Assembly: GCA_003649205.1 (NCBI GenBank)
Contig: QMRC01000002.1
Coordinates: 208,770-272,769 of the forward strand
Length of the DNA stretch: 64,000 nucleotides
Origin: Thermoprotei archaeon
GTDB taxonomy: Archaea; Thermoproteota; Thermoprotei; Thermoproteales; B15-G16
Direction of reading: 5' to 3'
Shown: positions 8,771 through 17,438 of the stretch, in pieces
Position numbering within the stretch: the first letter of the stretch is position 1
Layout: every line of letters begins with the position of its first letter
Notes under the pieces: model-generated
Seen by the model: the letters and a program-made list of their open reading frames with translations, nothing else
Told to the model about the DNA's origin: nothing
Database searches by the model: none
Made by a program: the position numbers and the translations under genes

Positions 8771-8815
8771 TGAGTGGGACCTGCACAGATCGATGACGAA
8801 GTTTAACTTCTCTGA
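8767..8815 (+). ncRNA. box C/D guide sRNA overlapping a stop codon
   Basis: C box GTGATGA (8767-8773) includes the TGA stop of the upstream kinase gene. Then a 12-nt spacer, D'-like CAGA (8786-8789) directly joined to C'-like TCGATGA (8790-8796), a 15-nt spacer, and D box CTGA (8812-8815). The internal string CAGATCGATGA and the 12/15 spacing are identical in the candidate at 10221, which is what convinces me. The D' box is not canonical. Confidence 0.55.
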
Positions 8816-8861
8816 TTACGTTGTAGGTATGTTAGGGGAATTGAGGTAGTAAATGATATAG

Positions 8862-10172
8862 CTACTTGATCTTACGTAGTTTAGCAATGAAGAAGCCTGT
8901 TGTATCATGGATATGTGGGTAGAGTCTCTGTGCTGTACTTAGTCCATAGAGACCTGGTAGTCCAATTTTAGGCTCTGCCTCTACCAATTCCACATCATCT
9001 CTACTCTCGAGGATCTCTTTGAGTAACACTTCGTTTTCCTCCAGCGTGAAGGTACAGGTTGAGTATACGAGAACTCCACCAGTTTTCAGTAACTCGATAC
9101 CTCTCAGCAGTAACTGCATCTGCATCTCACGATGTTTCCTCACAATATCTGGAGTTATCCATAACCTAATCTCAGGACTATGCCCTAGCTTACCCAAACT
9201 ACTACAATCCGGATCAACCAATACGTAATCGAATTTCCTCCTAAAGCTGATATATCGTGAATCACAGAGAATTGGTAATATACCATGTGAAACACCCAAT
9301 CTCTCACTTACATTTCGAAGTGCCTGTAGTCTCTTTCGTGACCAATCTAGCGACAATAATGTACAGCGACATCGAGTTATCTGTGCTATGTGTGTACTCT
9401 TACCTCCAGGTGCAGCACAGAGATCAACTACGTAGGACTTTCTCTTAGGTGATAGTACGTGAGTAACGAGTGCAGAGGCTTTATCCTGTATGTGGAAATA
9501 TCCCCTGTGATACTCAGGTACATGGCTGAGATTTATACCGTATTTAACCACACGGAGAACATCAGGTAGATCAGGGTCCTCAATCGTCTCTACACCTCTC
9601 TTAGCTAGTAACCTCATCAATCTCCTCCTACTTACCTTAGTGGTATTAACTCTGATCCATAGCGTAGCTGGTTCATTGAACCTAGCTAGCAACCTCTCAC
9701 ACTCAGCATCACCAAGGAGATTGAGTAAGTACTTCACAACCCATGTAGGTTGAGAGTACTTAATACTGAGCCTCTCAACCACATCACCTATTCTAGAGAT
9801 CATCGAATTCACATCAACATCACGTACCTTGAGCAGATCTCTCAATTTAATCCCGATCTTACTTAGGTAAGGTAAAACCCTCGATACTCTACTTACATCG
9901 ACATTACGAAAGAGTACTTCGTAAATTGTTGCTCTAAGTATATTCCTCAGTAATACGCCACCTACCCTCTCTACACCAAGGACATTAGAAGCTATGTAGT
10001 CAAGTAGCTTAAAGTTTCTCAATACAGCTAGAGCAAAGGCTCTGACTACACCCTTTATGACACTGAGTTCTCGGTACCTACTGAAGTAATCCTCCATCAC
10101 ACCACGGAGAGATAACTTACGTAACTCGACTTCAGTAATTACCTCAGCAACTACAACTTCTATAGGCTTCAT
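8862..10172 (-). CDS. RNA cytosine-C5 methyltransferase (Nop2/Sun/RsmB family)
   Basis: The N-terminal 130 residues resemble the NusB-like helical domain of RsmB-type enzymes. The catalytic domain shows VDLCAAPGGKSTHIAQ (SAM binding), LDWSRKRLQALRN, VLVDPDCSSLGKLG (motif IV) and YSTCTFTLEENE (motif VI with the catalytic cysteine). Motif IV has PDC where bacterial enzymes have APC; the cysteine is kept. The target, rRNA or tRNA, is not determinable. Start ATG 10172. A guide RNA candidate lies upstream on the opposite strand. Confidence 0.9.
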   Translation of the reverse strand: MKPIEVVVAEVITEVELRKLSLRGVMEDYFSRYRELSVIKGVVRAFALAVLRNFKLLDYIASNVLGVERVGGVLLRNILRATIYEVLFRNVDVSRVSRVLPYLSKIGIKLRDLLKVRDVDVNSMISRIGDVVERLSIKYSQPTWVVKYLLNLLGDAECERLLARFNEPATLWIRVNTTKVSRRRLMRLLAKRGVETIEDPDLPDVLRVVKYGINLSHVPEYHRGYFHIQDKASALVTHVLSPKRKSYVVDLCAAPGGKSTHIAQITRCRCTLLSLDWSRKRLQALRNVSERLGVSHGILPILCDSRYISFRRKFDYVLVDPDCSSLGKLGHSPEIRLWITPDIVRKHREMQMQLLLRGIELLKTGGVLVYSTCTFTLEENEVLLKEILESRDDVELVEAEPKIGLPGLYGLSTAQRLYPHIHDTTGFFIAKLRKIK

Positions 10173-10220
10173 GCGCTACACAACAAGGTATTTGTGTAGG
10201 GTATTGATAAAGTGTATGTG

Positions 10221-10269
10221 GTGATGAGGACGCCCTTTACAGATCGATGAAGAGGGCCTTAATCACTGA
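10221..10269 (+). ncRNA. box C/D guide sRNA (CAGATCGATGA type)
   Basis: C box GTGATGA (10221-10227), 12-nt spacer, CAGA joined to TCGATGA (10240-10250), 15-nt spacer, D box CTGA (10266-10269). The inner motif and both spacer lengths equal those of the RNA at 8767 while the guide sequences differ, as expected for members of one guide RNA class. It fills the 100-base gap between two leftward genes and would be transcribed against them. Confidence 0.6.
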
Positions 10270-10272
10270 TCT

Positions 10273-11100
10273 TCATTTACGACCTTCAACCCTCTGTATT
10301 ACCTTATCAGCAATTTCCATGAGTCGCTTAGTAACTATAGCGTCTGGGTACTTGAGTAAAATTGGTACTCCTTCATCCATACACTCTACAACTCTCGGAT
10401 CCAGTGGTATGGAGCCGAGGAACTCAAGGTTAAACTCTTTAGCAAGGGATTCTCCATCACTACCAAATACCTTGTATACAGTACCACACCTTGGACACAC
10501 GAACTCACTCATATTCTCAACTATACCGATCACGGGTATATTTAGTATTTGACAGAATCTTACCGCTTTACCAACAACCTCTTTCGACAACTTACTTGGA
10601 ATCGTTACAACAATTGCACCTACATAGTCTAAGAACTGTGCTATGGTGAGTGGTTCATCACCAGTACCTGGTGGTAAATCAACGAGTAAGTAGTCTAACT
10701 TACCCCAATTTACCCTTGTCAACAACTCAAGTAGAGCTCTAGTCTTGAGAGGACCTCTCCAAATTACTGGAGATGAGGAGTCTCTCAACATGAAGCTTAT
10801 AGAAACAACCTTCACATTCTTAGGTCCTGTAACTGGAACTATGTATCCATCACTACCTAAACTCAATACCTTACCCTCAACACCTAGTGTCTTAGGTATA
10901 GAAGGACCGTGGAAATCAGCGTCCAACACCCCAACTAACCTACCCTTCAGAGCTAGAGCTACAGCCAACGTAGCTGTGAGAAAGCTCTTTCCCACACCAC
11001 CCTTACCACTAACAACAGCTATGCGATACCTAACGTCCCTTAATCTCTCCCTAATCTTACCCTTTATCTCCTCAGGAGAGAATACTTGAGTACCAGACAT
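10273..11100 (-). CDS. Mrp/NBP35-type P-loop ATPase, Fe-S cluster carrier
   Basis: The deviant Walker A VVSGKGGVGKSFLTA (about 29-43), GVLDADFHGPSIP, and LLVDLPPGTGDEP are diagnostic of the Mrp/NBP35 branch of the MinD/ParA superfamily. The C-terminal CPRC pair (about 205) is the cluster-binding motif at the dimer interface. These proteins assemble and transfer [4Fe-4S] clusters to apoproteins, fitting an organism rich in Fe-S enzymes. Start ATG 11100 has GGTGAT upstream. Confidence 0.92.
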   Translation of the reverse strand: MSGTQVFSPEEIKGKIRERLRDVRYRIAVVSGKGGVGKSFLTATLAVALALKGRLVGVLDADFHGPSIPKTLGVEGKVLSLGSDGYIVPVTGPKNVKVVSISFMLRDSSSPVIWRGPLKTRALLELLTRVNWGKLDYLLVDLPPGTGDEPLTIAQFLDYVGAIVVTIPSKLSKEVVGKAVRFCQILNIPVIGIVENMSEFVCPRCGTVYKVFGSDGESLAKEFNLEFLGSIPLDPRVVECMDEGVPILLKYPDAIVTKRLMEIADKVIQRVEGRK

Positions 11101-11163
11101 GAAATCACCACAATTTTCGTGCTATAACACAGAAATAAATAAAGTAAATCTCTTGAGTTCAAA

Positions 11164-11874
11164 CTACTCAGCAAGCTCATAGATCCTCTTCTTCCTCTCA
11201 TACTCATCCCTCGAGCAAATTCTCCTAGCTGGTACACCAGCAACCACGGTGTATGGTTCTACATCTCTAGTAACTACGGAACCTGCACCAACAACACTAT
11301 ACTCTCCAATCCTAACACCAGCAATCAACACAGCACCCGCACCAATGACAGCCCCCTCCCCTATCTCGACACCTACAAGTCTCTTACTAGGTGGGTACCT
11401 ATCATTGGTTACGACCACATAAGGACCTATGAACACACTATTCCCAATAATCGTCTTTGGTGGTAAGTACACACCTGTCTGAATCCTAGCATTTTCACCA
11501 ATTCTCACATACCCATCTATGACGGTATACGAGCCAACTAAAGTACGTGAACCAATGATAGTACCCTCTCTAATGATTACCCCATGACCGGTCTCAACAA
11601 AATCACCAATCATAACACCTTCATAAACAACGGTCCCCCTTCTCAAGATAACTCCTCTACCAATCCTCGCACCAGAACTAACTTCATCTAGGATACTGTA
11701 CTCAAGCTCAGATCTGGATCTTAGATCGAGTAATCGAGCTCTCGTAGGATAACCAACAATAGTAAAGTCATCGAGTAAGGTATAGTCACCAACCTCACTA
11801 GGACCAAGCACAGTAGCAGTACCAAGTAACTTAACTCCCTTCCCGATCTTAGACCGTGGAGAAATCCAGACCAT
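11164..11874 (-). CDS. hexapeptide-repeat acyltransferase
   Basis: The 236 residues are built of imperfect [LIV]-G-x4 hexapeptide turns from about 8 to 215, giving a left-handed beta-helix as in WbbJ/WbpD-like and serine/galactoside acetyltransferases. The C-terminal GAGSVVTRDVEPYTVVAGVPARRI is the usual trimeric acyltransferase ending. It probably acetylates a sugar for glycan or glycolipid synthesis. No glycosyltransferase is adjacent. Start ATG 11874. Confidence 0.85.
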   Translation of the reverse strand: MVWISPRSKIGKGVKLLGTATVLGPSEVGDYTLLDDFTIVGYPTRARLLDLRSRSELEYSILDEVSSGARIGRGVILRRGTVVYEGVMIGDFVETGHGVIIREGTIIGSRTLVGSYTVIDGYVRIGENARIQTGVYLPPKTIIGNSVFIGPYVVVTNDRYPPSKRLVGVEIGEGAVIGAGAVLIAGVRIGEYSVVGAGSVVTRDVEPYTVVAGVPARRICSRDEYERKKRIYELAE

Positions 11875-11897
11875 AGGAGTACCCTAGGGTAGGGTAG

Positions 11898-13607
11898 CTA
11901 TTTAACTTCAACTCCTAACTTCACTAAACGAGAGAGTAGTTCCCGTTGAAACCTCTCAACTAGGTAATCAAGGTACTTAGCTACGTAGTGTAGATGATGT
12001 AGAGCAACATCACGAGATCTCGAAGCTAGTTGCTTAACAACGTCTATACTAGGTACATCAACCAGAATCTCCTCACTACCAGGGACAACAACCCTACTCC
12101 TTAACTTATTCAGTTTCTCTACACTGAATTCAGCTAGCAACTCTCTAACCTCAGACCTCAGAGAACCAGTAATGACCTCTGGTACTAAGTCGCAGTATAT
12201 TTTATCAAAGTCTTTACCATACACACCGTAGTAATATGGCTTGAGGAACTCACGATATATGAGTTTCAGTACGTATAGTGAAGGTATACGTAGCTCAATT
12301 TCTAGATCAAGTACCTTAAGCCTCCTTCTCAAGTACTCCTCAACGCTCTTCACACTAGGTACGTAGTCCGTACTCATCTCGTTGATAAAGTCAGCAACAA
12401 CTCTAAGTAGGTGAACTAAATCACCATCAGACATGAGCTCTTCAGTATCGTAGTTCGTGTGGTAAAACTTCATCAAGGCATCTAGTGAGCTAACTGTCAC
12501 ACCACCGATACCCACGACATGTAGATTTAAGGAGTCGTAGTATATTGAGGGAGGAAGCACTTCATATCTCAACCAATCGTACCTACTAAGTACCTTACCC
12601 ACAAGTGGTTGGTAGTCAGGTGTCACGTAGAACTCGAGAGGTTGTGTCACAAAGGCATCAATGCAGAGAACTCCAATACACTTACTCACTAACTCACCTA
12701 CGTGCCTATGCACGTAAACGTATGAACCGTATATCCAGTACCAAGGAGCAAATCTAGGCCTCCCAAGCTCCTCAGCAGTAAAGGACACCACCTTAATACT
12801 CCTCCTAGGTGTGTACCTGCTCTTGACGAGCTTCTTCACAAGCCAAAGCAATGTAGCTAGACCAACAACATTGTCACAGTACCCAGTAAACCAGTGATCG
12901 TGGTGAGCACATACCAAGATCTCTTCACTCTCTACCCTACCACCGATATCCACAACAATATTGTACCCAATGCCATGCTTAACCTCAACCGAGGTATCGA
13001 TACGCATTTTCACACTTGAACCAGACCTAAGCCTCTCAACCAACTTCAACCCCCATATCTTTGGAACAACAACTACCGGTACCGGTGGAGCTTCACCTAC
13101 AGCGAAGTTGTAGTCCTTACTATACGTCACAACAATACGCCTAAAACCATCATCTAGGTACGGCTCAATGACTACGAAAGCTATGGCTCCTGCGTTGACA
13201 GCAGCTATGTACTGGTACTTAAGATCATCTAGGTCATGTGTTGACCAATCACTCACAACAATCTTACCACAGACATCTAGATCACTATACTCACTCTCCC
13301 TCAACCTAGTACCGACATACACACACCTACCCTCGACAACAGCATTTGGTGATAGAGGAATAGCACGAGCAGGTACCCTAGTTCCATCATCGAGAACAAC
13401 TTCACACCCTCTCTCCAACCATGTAAGACACTCAACAGGTTCCAACCTGAAGCTGATACCTAATTCATCGAGATACGACGCAACTAGCTCAATGATATCG
13501 TACTCACTACGAGAACCAGCAACTACCTCACCTACAGAACACAGAGCCCTCGCTAGTGAGCGAACTTCACGTACATCACGTACATCGACAGACAGTACGG
13601 AACTCAA
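11898..13607 (-). CDS. M28-family zinc aminopeptidase-like protein
   Basis: The catalytic domain (about 215-400) shows LVCAHHDHWFTGYCDNVVG, FTAEELGRP, a following Asp (LCIDAF) and FYHTNYDTEE, giving the His, Asp, Glu-Glu, Asp and His ligands of a co-catalytic two-zinc M28 peptidase. A PA-like segment (about 100-190) precedes it. No signal peptide is visible, so it is probably cytoplasmic. Start is TTG 13607 with GAGGTGA just upstream. Divergent from the DJ-1-like gene. Confidence 0.8.
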   Translation of the reverse strand: MSSVLSVDVRDVREVRSLARALCSVGEVVAGSRSEYDIIELVASYLDELGISFRLEPVECLTWLERGCEVVLDDGTRVPARAIPLSPNAVVEGRCVYVGTRLRESEYSDLDVCGKIVVSDWSTHDLDDLKYQYIAAVNAGAIAFVVIEPYLDDGFRRIVVTYSKDYNFAVGEAPPVPVVVVPKIWGLKLVERLRSGSSVKMRIDTSVEVKHGIGYNIVVDIGGRVESEEILVCAHHDHWFTGYCDNVVGLATLLWLVKKLVKSRYTPRRSIKVVSFTAEELGRPRFAPWYWIYGSYVYVHRHVGELVSKCIGVLCIDAFVTQPLEFYVTPDYQPLVGKVLSRYDWLRYEVLPPSIYYDSLNLHVVGIGGVTVSSLDALMKFYHTNYDTEELMSDGDLVHLLRVVADFINEMSTDYVPSVKSVEEYLRRRLKVLDLEIELRIPSLYVLKLIYREFLKPYYYGVYGKDFDKIYCDLVPEVITGSLRSEVRELLAEFSVEKLNKLRSRVVVPGSEEILVDVPSIDVVKQLASRSRDVALHHLHYVAKYLDYLVERFQRELLSRLVKLGVEVK

Positions 13608-13679
13608 GTACTCACCTCACTGAGCACTTGAGGTAAAGCTTTAAGAACTTAACCATGTTTGAGAGCTAGGTGTCGTAGG

Positions 13680-14264
13680 ATGGGTACTGTTGTCTTCATA
13701 GCACTTTTCGACGGAGTACACCAACGTGAACTCTCACCAATCAAGAGTACCCTAGAATCTCGTAGCTTCAGTACCAGGATACTAGCAGTAGACAATGATA
13801 TACCAATCAACTATTGGTGTCAACTAAGTAAGTTGAGTGCTGAAGACCTCAGCAAGTTAGTGGACGAAGGTAACGCACTAGTGATATTGGGAGGATATAG
13901 ACTTTACTACATCGTGACTGGGAAGAAACCAGCTAAGATCAAGTACAGGAAGCCTTGTCCCGGTTTAAGCAATCTACTCGAAATAATTAAGTTATTTAAT
14001 GAGAGAAAAAAGATAATAGCCACAGCACTTGCAGGACCAGCACTCTTAGCTAGACTAGGTATACTAAAAGGGAAGAGAGCAACTGTACTACCCACAACAG
14101 ACCTAGTGTATATAATGAGGGAAAACGGTGTTGAGATCACGTACAGTCCAGTCGAAGTATCAGACAACATTATAACCGCAAAGAACATCGAAGATATACC
14201 ACTACTAGCTCGTACACTGGTTGAAGTACTTGAAAAACAAACACCAAAAGCGATTACTGCTTAA
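13680..14264 (+). CDS. DJ-1/PfpI-superfamily protein lacking the nucleophile cysteine
   Basis: The protein starts MGTVVFIALFDGV and later reads IIATALAGPALLARLGILKGKRATVLPTTD, which aligns with the DJ-1/PfpI nucleophile elbow (A-x-C-x-G-P-x-L-L-A-x-x-G-L-L-K-G-R-x-A-T). At the cysteine position there is Leu (TALAGP). The following SDNIITAKN matches the family's DGNLITS segment. So the fold is probably kept but the usual peptidase, deglycase or chaperone chemistry is not expected. I chose ATG 13680, with AGGTG eight bases upstream, over TTG 13659. Confidence 0.6.
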   Translation: MGTVVFIALFDGVHQRELSPIKSTLESRSFSTRILAVDNDIPINYWCQLSKLSAEDLSKLVDEGNALVILGGYRLYYIVTGKKPAKIKYRKPCPGLSNLLEIIKLFNERKKIIATALAGPALLARLGILKGKRATVLPTTDLVYIMRENGVEITYSPVEVSDNIITAKNIEDIPLLARTLVEVLEKQTPKAITA

Positions 14265-14318
14265 GCTTAGAAACGTTAAAATTCCCTTACATAAGTTCTA
14301 GGCTCTGAGGAGTAAACC

Positions 14319-16298
14319 ATGAAGCTGGAGAACCTCGAAAGCAAGGTATTGGTAATAGATGTTACTAACCTCAACGTACGTGAGGAGAAGGTCAAGGGCA
14401 TACTAGGACCAATTAGCTGGGGTCTACACTGTCACCTAGAGAAGTATGAGAGTTTCAAGTACGATGTCTTTGATGAGCACAACGTTCTGTGTGCTGGCAT
14501 AGGTAAGTTAGCAGGTAGCGTAATACCTGGTACACAGAGACTGGTATTCACCTTTAGATCACCGATAACAGGTGGTTTCTACATATCGTCGCTCGGAGGT
14601 GGAGGAATACCATTGCTAGCACTGGGGATAGATTACCTCGTTGTAGAGGGTAGAGCTAGAGAGCCAGTCGTTGTACTCCTGAAGAACTTAGGTAAAGGTG
14701 TTGAGGCAGCCTTCGAGCCTCTACCTAGAGAAGAGTTGTTCAGAATTTATCGAGAGTACAGGGGTGAGATAGGAGTATATGCTCTCGAGAGGTACTTACT
14801 AGAGAAGTACAGAGATCAGTACCTTTACGATGGTAGGTACGTCACATTTAGGATATACTGTGTAGGTCCTGCTGCTTGGAGTACAAGGTACGGCATGATA
14901 TTCTCGTCAGTAATAAGGAACGGTGAGATAGATGTAGGTGCTGAGGACTTTGCAGGTAGAGGAGGTGCCGGTTCAGTACTAGCTAGGTGTCACAATGTAG
15001 TAGCCATGCTCATCGGTGGTGTTGAGAGTAAGAGAACTTTCCCCGCAAGTGATCTAAGGGATGTGAAGGTAACTGATGACGTATTTAATTCAGTAATGGG
15101 TAAACCCATGAGTAAGGCAGCTTTTGATGCAACAGTAAAGTACAGATATGACCCAAGTGTAGGTTCTGGCGGTACATTTGGAGTGAACATGTCGACACTT
15201 AAGGAGAAATCTGTCCTCTTCAACTGGAAGAGCATCTACCTAGGTAAGGAGGAAAGGTTAAGGTTATGGGAATCATTGATTAGAGACCACTACCTAAAGC
15301 AATTTAATGAGGAGATTATAGCCAATAAGCCAAAGACCTTCAAGACCTGTGGTGAGCCCTGTCCTGCAGTGTGCAAGAAGGTGTGGGGTAAGTACAAGAA
15401 GGACTATGAACCATATGCAGCACTAGGTTCCTTTATTGGTATATTTGATCAGAGAGAAGCAGAAAAGGTAGTTCACACAGCTGATGCTCTGGGTTACGAC
15501 GCAATATACATAGGTCAGGTTATTGCTTGGGTATTTGAGTGTCTTGAGAAGGGACTTCTTACACCTAAGGACTTAGGTCTAGATAAGGTACCGTGCATAG
15601 ATCCAGAGAATTACAGGATTGAGTACTCGAGCATGAATGCGGAGTTAGCCATCAAGGTACTTGAGGGTATTGCCTATGCATTAAATGACGTGTACAAGGT
15701 GCTTGGTGATGGAGCTAGGAGAGCAGCTTACATACTTGAGGAGAAGTTCAAGGACAGGGTAGCTAAGGTAGGTACTAGATTTAGAGATCTACTCGTCTAC
15801 ACACCATATGGTAAGGATGGCGACATGTTACCTACGATGTACTGGGCTCCAGGTAACGTTATGCCAATACCAATACAGGGTAAGTACCTGACAGTATATC
15901 ACACAGAATTTGCTGAACCTGAGGAATTTGCACAGAAGTGCTTCACTAGAGCAATTAAGGAGCTGTACTCTGAAGAAGGTGGACTCTGTAGATTCCATAG
16001 AGGTTGGGGTGAGAAGGTATTGCCTAAGCTAATTGAGGTAGGCTACGGTGTTAAGGTGAATATGGATGAACACTGTAGGGAGTTGCTGAAGAAGATTGCT
16101 GAGTATAATGTCAAAGCAGGTGCATCAGTTTGCTTCTGGGATAGTAGGAGAACAATTGACTATGTCTTCACAGCAGCTAAGGAAGTCGGATTCACTACAT
16201 GGTTTGAGAAGTACCGTAGAGATCCTGAAGCAACAGCGAGAGAGTACTGGGAACGCTTTTACAGTAAGTACACGGAGCTGCTTGGTGTTAAGTTCTAG
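14319..16298 (+). CDS. tungsten-containing aldehyde ferredoxin oxidoreductase family, GAPOR-like
   Basis: The 659-residue protein has the tungstopterin-binding N-terminal domain (GIGKLAGSVIPGTQRLVFTF, SPITGGFYISSLGGGG) and the cluster motif TCGEPCPAVC (about 346-355) with a later GGLCRFHRGWG cysteine. N-terminal wording is closer, from memory, to glyceraldehyde-3-phosphate ferredoxin oxidoreductase of Pyrococcus than to general aldehyde oxidoreductases. GAPOR oxidises glyceraldehyde-3-phosphate to 3-phosphoglycerate with ferredoxin as acceptor. Neighbours (G1P dehydrogenase downstream, ADP-kinase and cPGS-like genes upstream) support triose-phosphate metabolism. Promoter-like GTTAAAATTC lies about 40 bases upstream. 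Confidence 0.8.
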   Translation: MKLENLESKVLVIDVTNLNVREEKVKGILGPISWGLHCHLEKYESFKYDVFDEHNVLCAGIGKLAGSVIPGTQRLVFTFRSPITGGFYISSLGGGGIPLLALGIDYLVVEGRAREPVVVLLKNLGKGVEAAFEPLPREELFRIYREYRGEIGVYALERYLLEKYRDQYLYDGRYVTFRIYCVGPAAWSTRYGMIFSSVIRNGEIDVGAEDFAGRGGAGSVLARCHNVVAMLIGGVESKRTFPASDLRDVKVTDDVFNSVMGKPMSKAAFDATVKYRYDPSVGSGGTFGVNMSTLKEKSVLFNWKSIYLGKEERLRLWESLIRDHYLKQFNEEIIANKPKTFKTCGEPCPAVCKKVWGKYKKDYEPYAALGSFIGIFDQREAEKVVHTADALGYDAIYIGQVIAWVFECLEKGLLTPKDLGLDKVPCIDPENYRIEYSSMNAELAIKVLEGIAYALNDVYKVLGDGARRAAYILEEKFKDRVAKVGTRFRDLLVYTPYGKDGDMLPTMYWAPGNVMPIPIQGKYLTVYHTEFAEPEEFAQKCFTRAIKELYSEEGGLCRFHRGWGEKVLPKLIEVGYGVKVNMDEHCRELLKKIAEYNVKAGASVCFWDSRRTIDYVFTAAKEVGFTTWFEKYRRDPEATAREYWERFYSKYTELLGVKF

Positions 16299-16316
16299 CT
16301 TCTTAGGTGTTGAGGA

Positions 16317-17438
16317 ATGGTCGACAGTAAGAAGCTCGAATTTTTTAAGATACCTCACTTCGTAGTTTTTGGCTCGAGAGCTATTGAGAAGATTCCTGAA
16401 GTACTTCGTAAAGTTGGTCTCCTACCTGATTCTAGGGTTGTCTTGTTGACTGGACCTACAACAACGTACAACATAGCTATGAATTTGGTCTACCCTAAGC
16501 TTGAGGAAGTGACTACTCATGTGGAGGTTGTTAAAGTAGTACGTGAGGGTGATATGGTTAGATTTTTACTTGAATTAAGAGGGTTTGTGAAGAGGTTTGA
16601 ACCGTCTATAATAGTCGCTGTTGGTGGTGGTTCAGTAATTGACTGTGCTAAGGTCATTGCACACTGGCTAGGTATACCATACATCACTGTACCTACTAGT
16701 GCTAGCCATGATGGAATAGCATCCCCTGCAATATCGTACCTACTTAGGAAGAAGTTGAGTGAGTGTATTGGTGGTGATTACTCAATACTTGATCCACCGA
16801 TTGCTGTTGTGGCGGATATTGATGTTATATCGAGAGCACCGTATAGGTTGTTAGCCGCTGGTTGTGGTGACTTAATAGCTAAGTTAACAGCTGTTAGGGA
16901 TTGGAAGTTAGCACATAGGCTTAAGGGTGAGGACTATAGCGAGTACGCTGCCTCTCTTGCAATTTCTAGTGCCAAGTTGGTCATGCATAAGGCTGATTAC
17001 ATACCTAAGCTAAGTGAGGATAGCGTTAGAACTGTCGTTAAGGCATTAATTGGCTGTGGTGTAGCGATGAGTATTGCTGGTTCATCAAGACCTTGTAGTG
17101 GTGCTGAGCACCTCTTCAGTCATGCTCTAGATTACCTATCTGAGAAGTATGGATTCAAACCAGCACATCATGGTGAGCAGGTTGGTGTGGGTACAATACT
17201 CATGGCGTATCTACACGGTATGAGGTGGTGGTTAATCAAGAAATTTCTACGGAAGGTTAAGGCACCTACAACAGCTGAGGAGTTGGGTATTGAACCTAAG
17301 TACTTGGTAATGGCTCTAACTATAGCTCATAAGATAAGACCTGAGAGGTACACTATACTTGGTGATTCAGGTATTTCCGAGAAAGCTGCATGGAAGTTAA
17401 TTAGGGTAACAGGTGTAGTGGGTGAGAGTAGTGATTGA
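16317..17438 (+). CDS. egsA: sn-glycerol-1-phosphate dehydrogenase
   Basis: This NAD(P)-dependent enzyme reduces dihydroxyacetone phosphate to sn-glycerol-1-phosphate, the backbone of archaeal lipids. The sequence shows VAVGGGSVIDCAKVIAHWLGIPYITVPTSASHDGIASP, typical of the family, and zinc ligands in GCGDLIAK, GAEHLFSHALD and HHGEQVGVGT. Length 373 is slightly above usual. GAGG lies just before ATG 16317. It follows the GAPOR-like gene by 18 bases and overlaps tatD by 17 bases. Confidence 0.93.
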   Translation: MVDSKKLEFFKIPHFVVFGSRAIEKIPEVLRKVGLLPDSRVVLLTGPTTTYNIAMNLVYPKLEEVTTHVEVVKVVREGDMVRFLLELRGFVKRFEPSIIVAVGGGSVIDCAKVIAHWLGIPYITVPTSASHDGIASPAISYLLRKKLSECIGGDYSILDPPIAVVADIDVISRAPYRLLAAGCGDLIAKLTAVRDWKLAHRLKGEDYSEYAASLAISSAKLVMHKADYIPKLSEDSVRTVVKALIGCGVAMSIAGSSRPCSGAEHLFSHALDYLSEKYGFKPAHHGEQVGVGTILMAYLHGMRWWLIKKFLRKVKAPTTAEELGIEPKYLVMALTIAHKIRPERYTILGDSGISEKAAWKLIRVTGVVGESSD

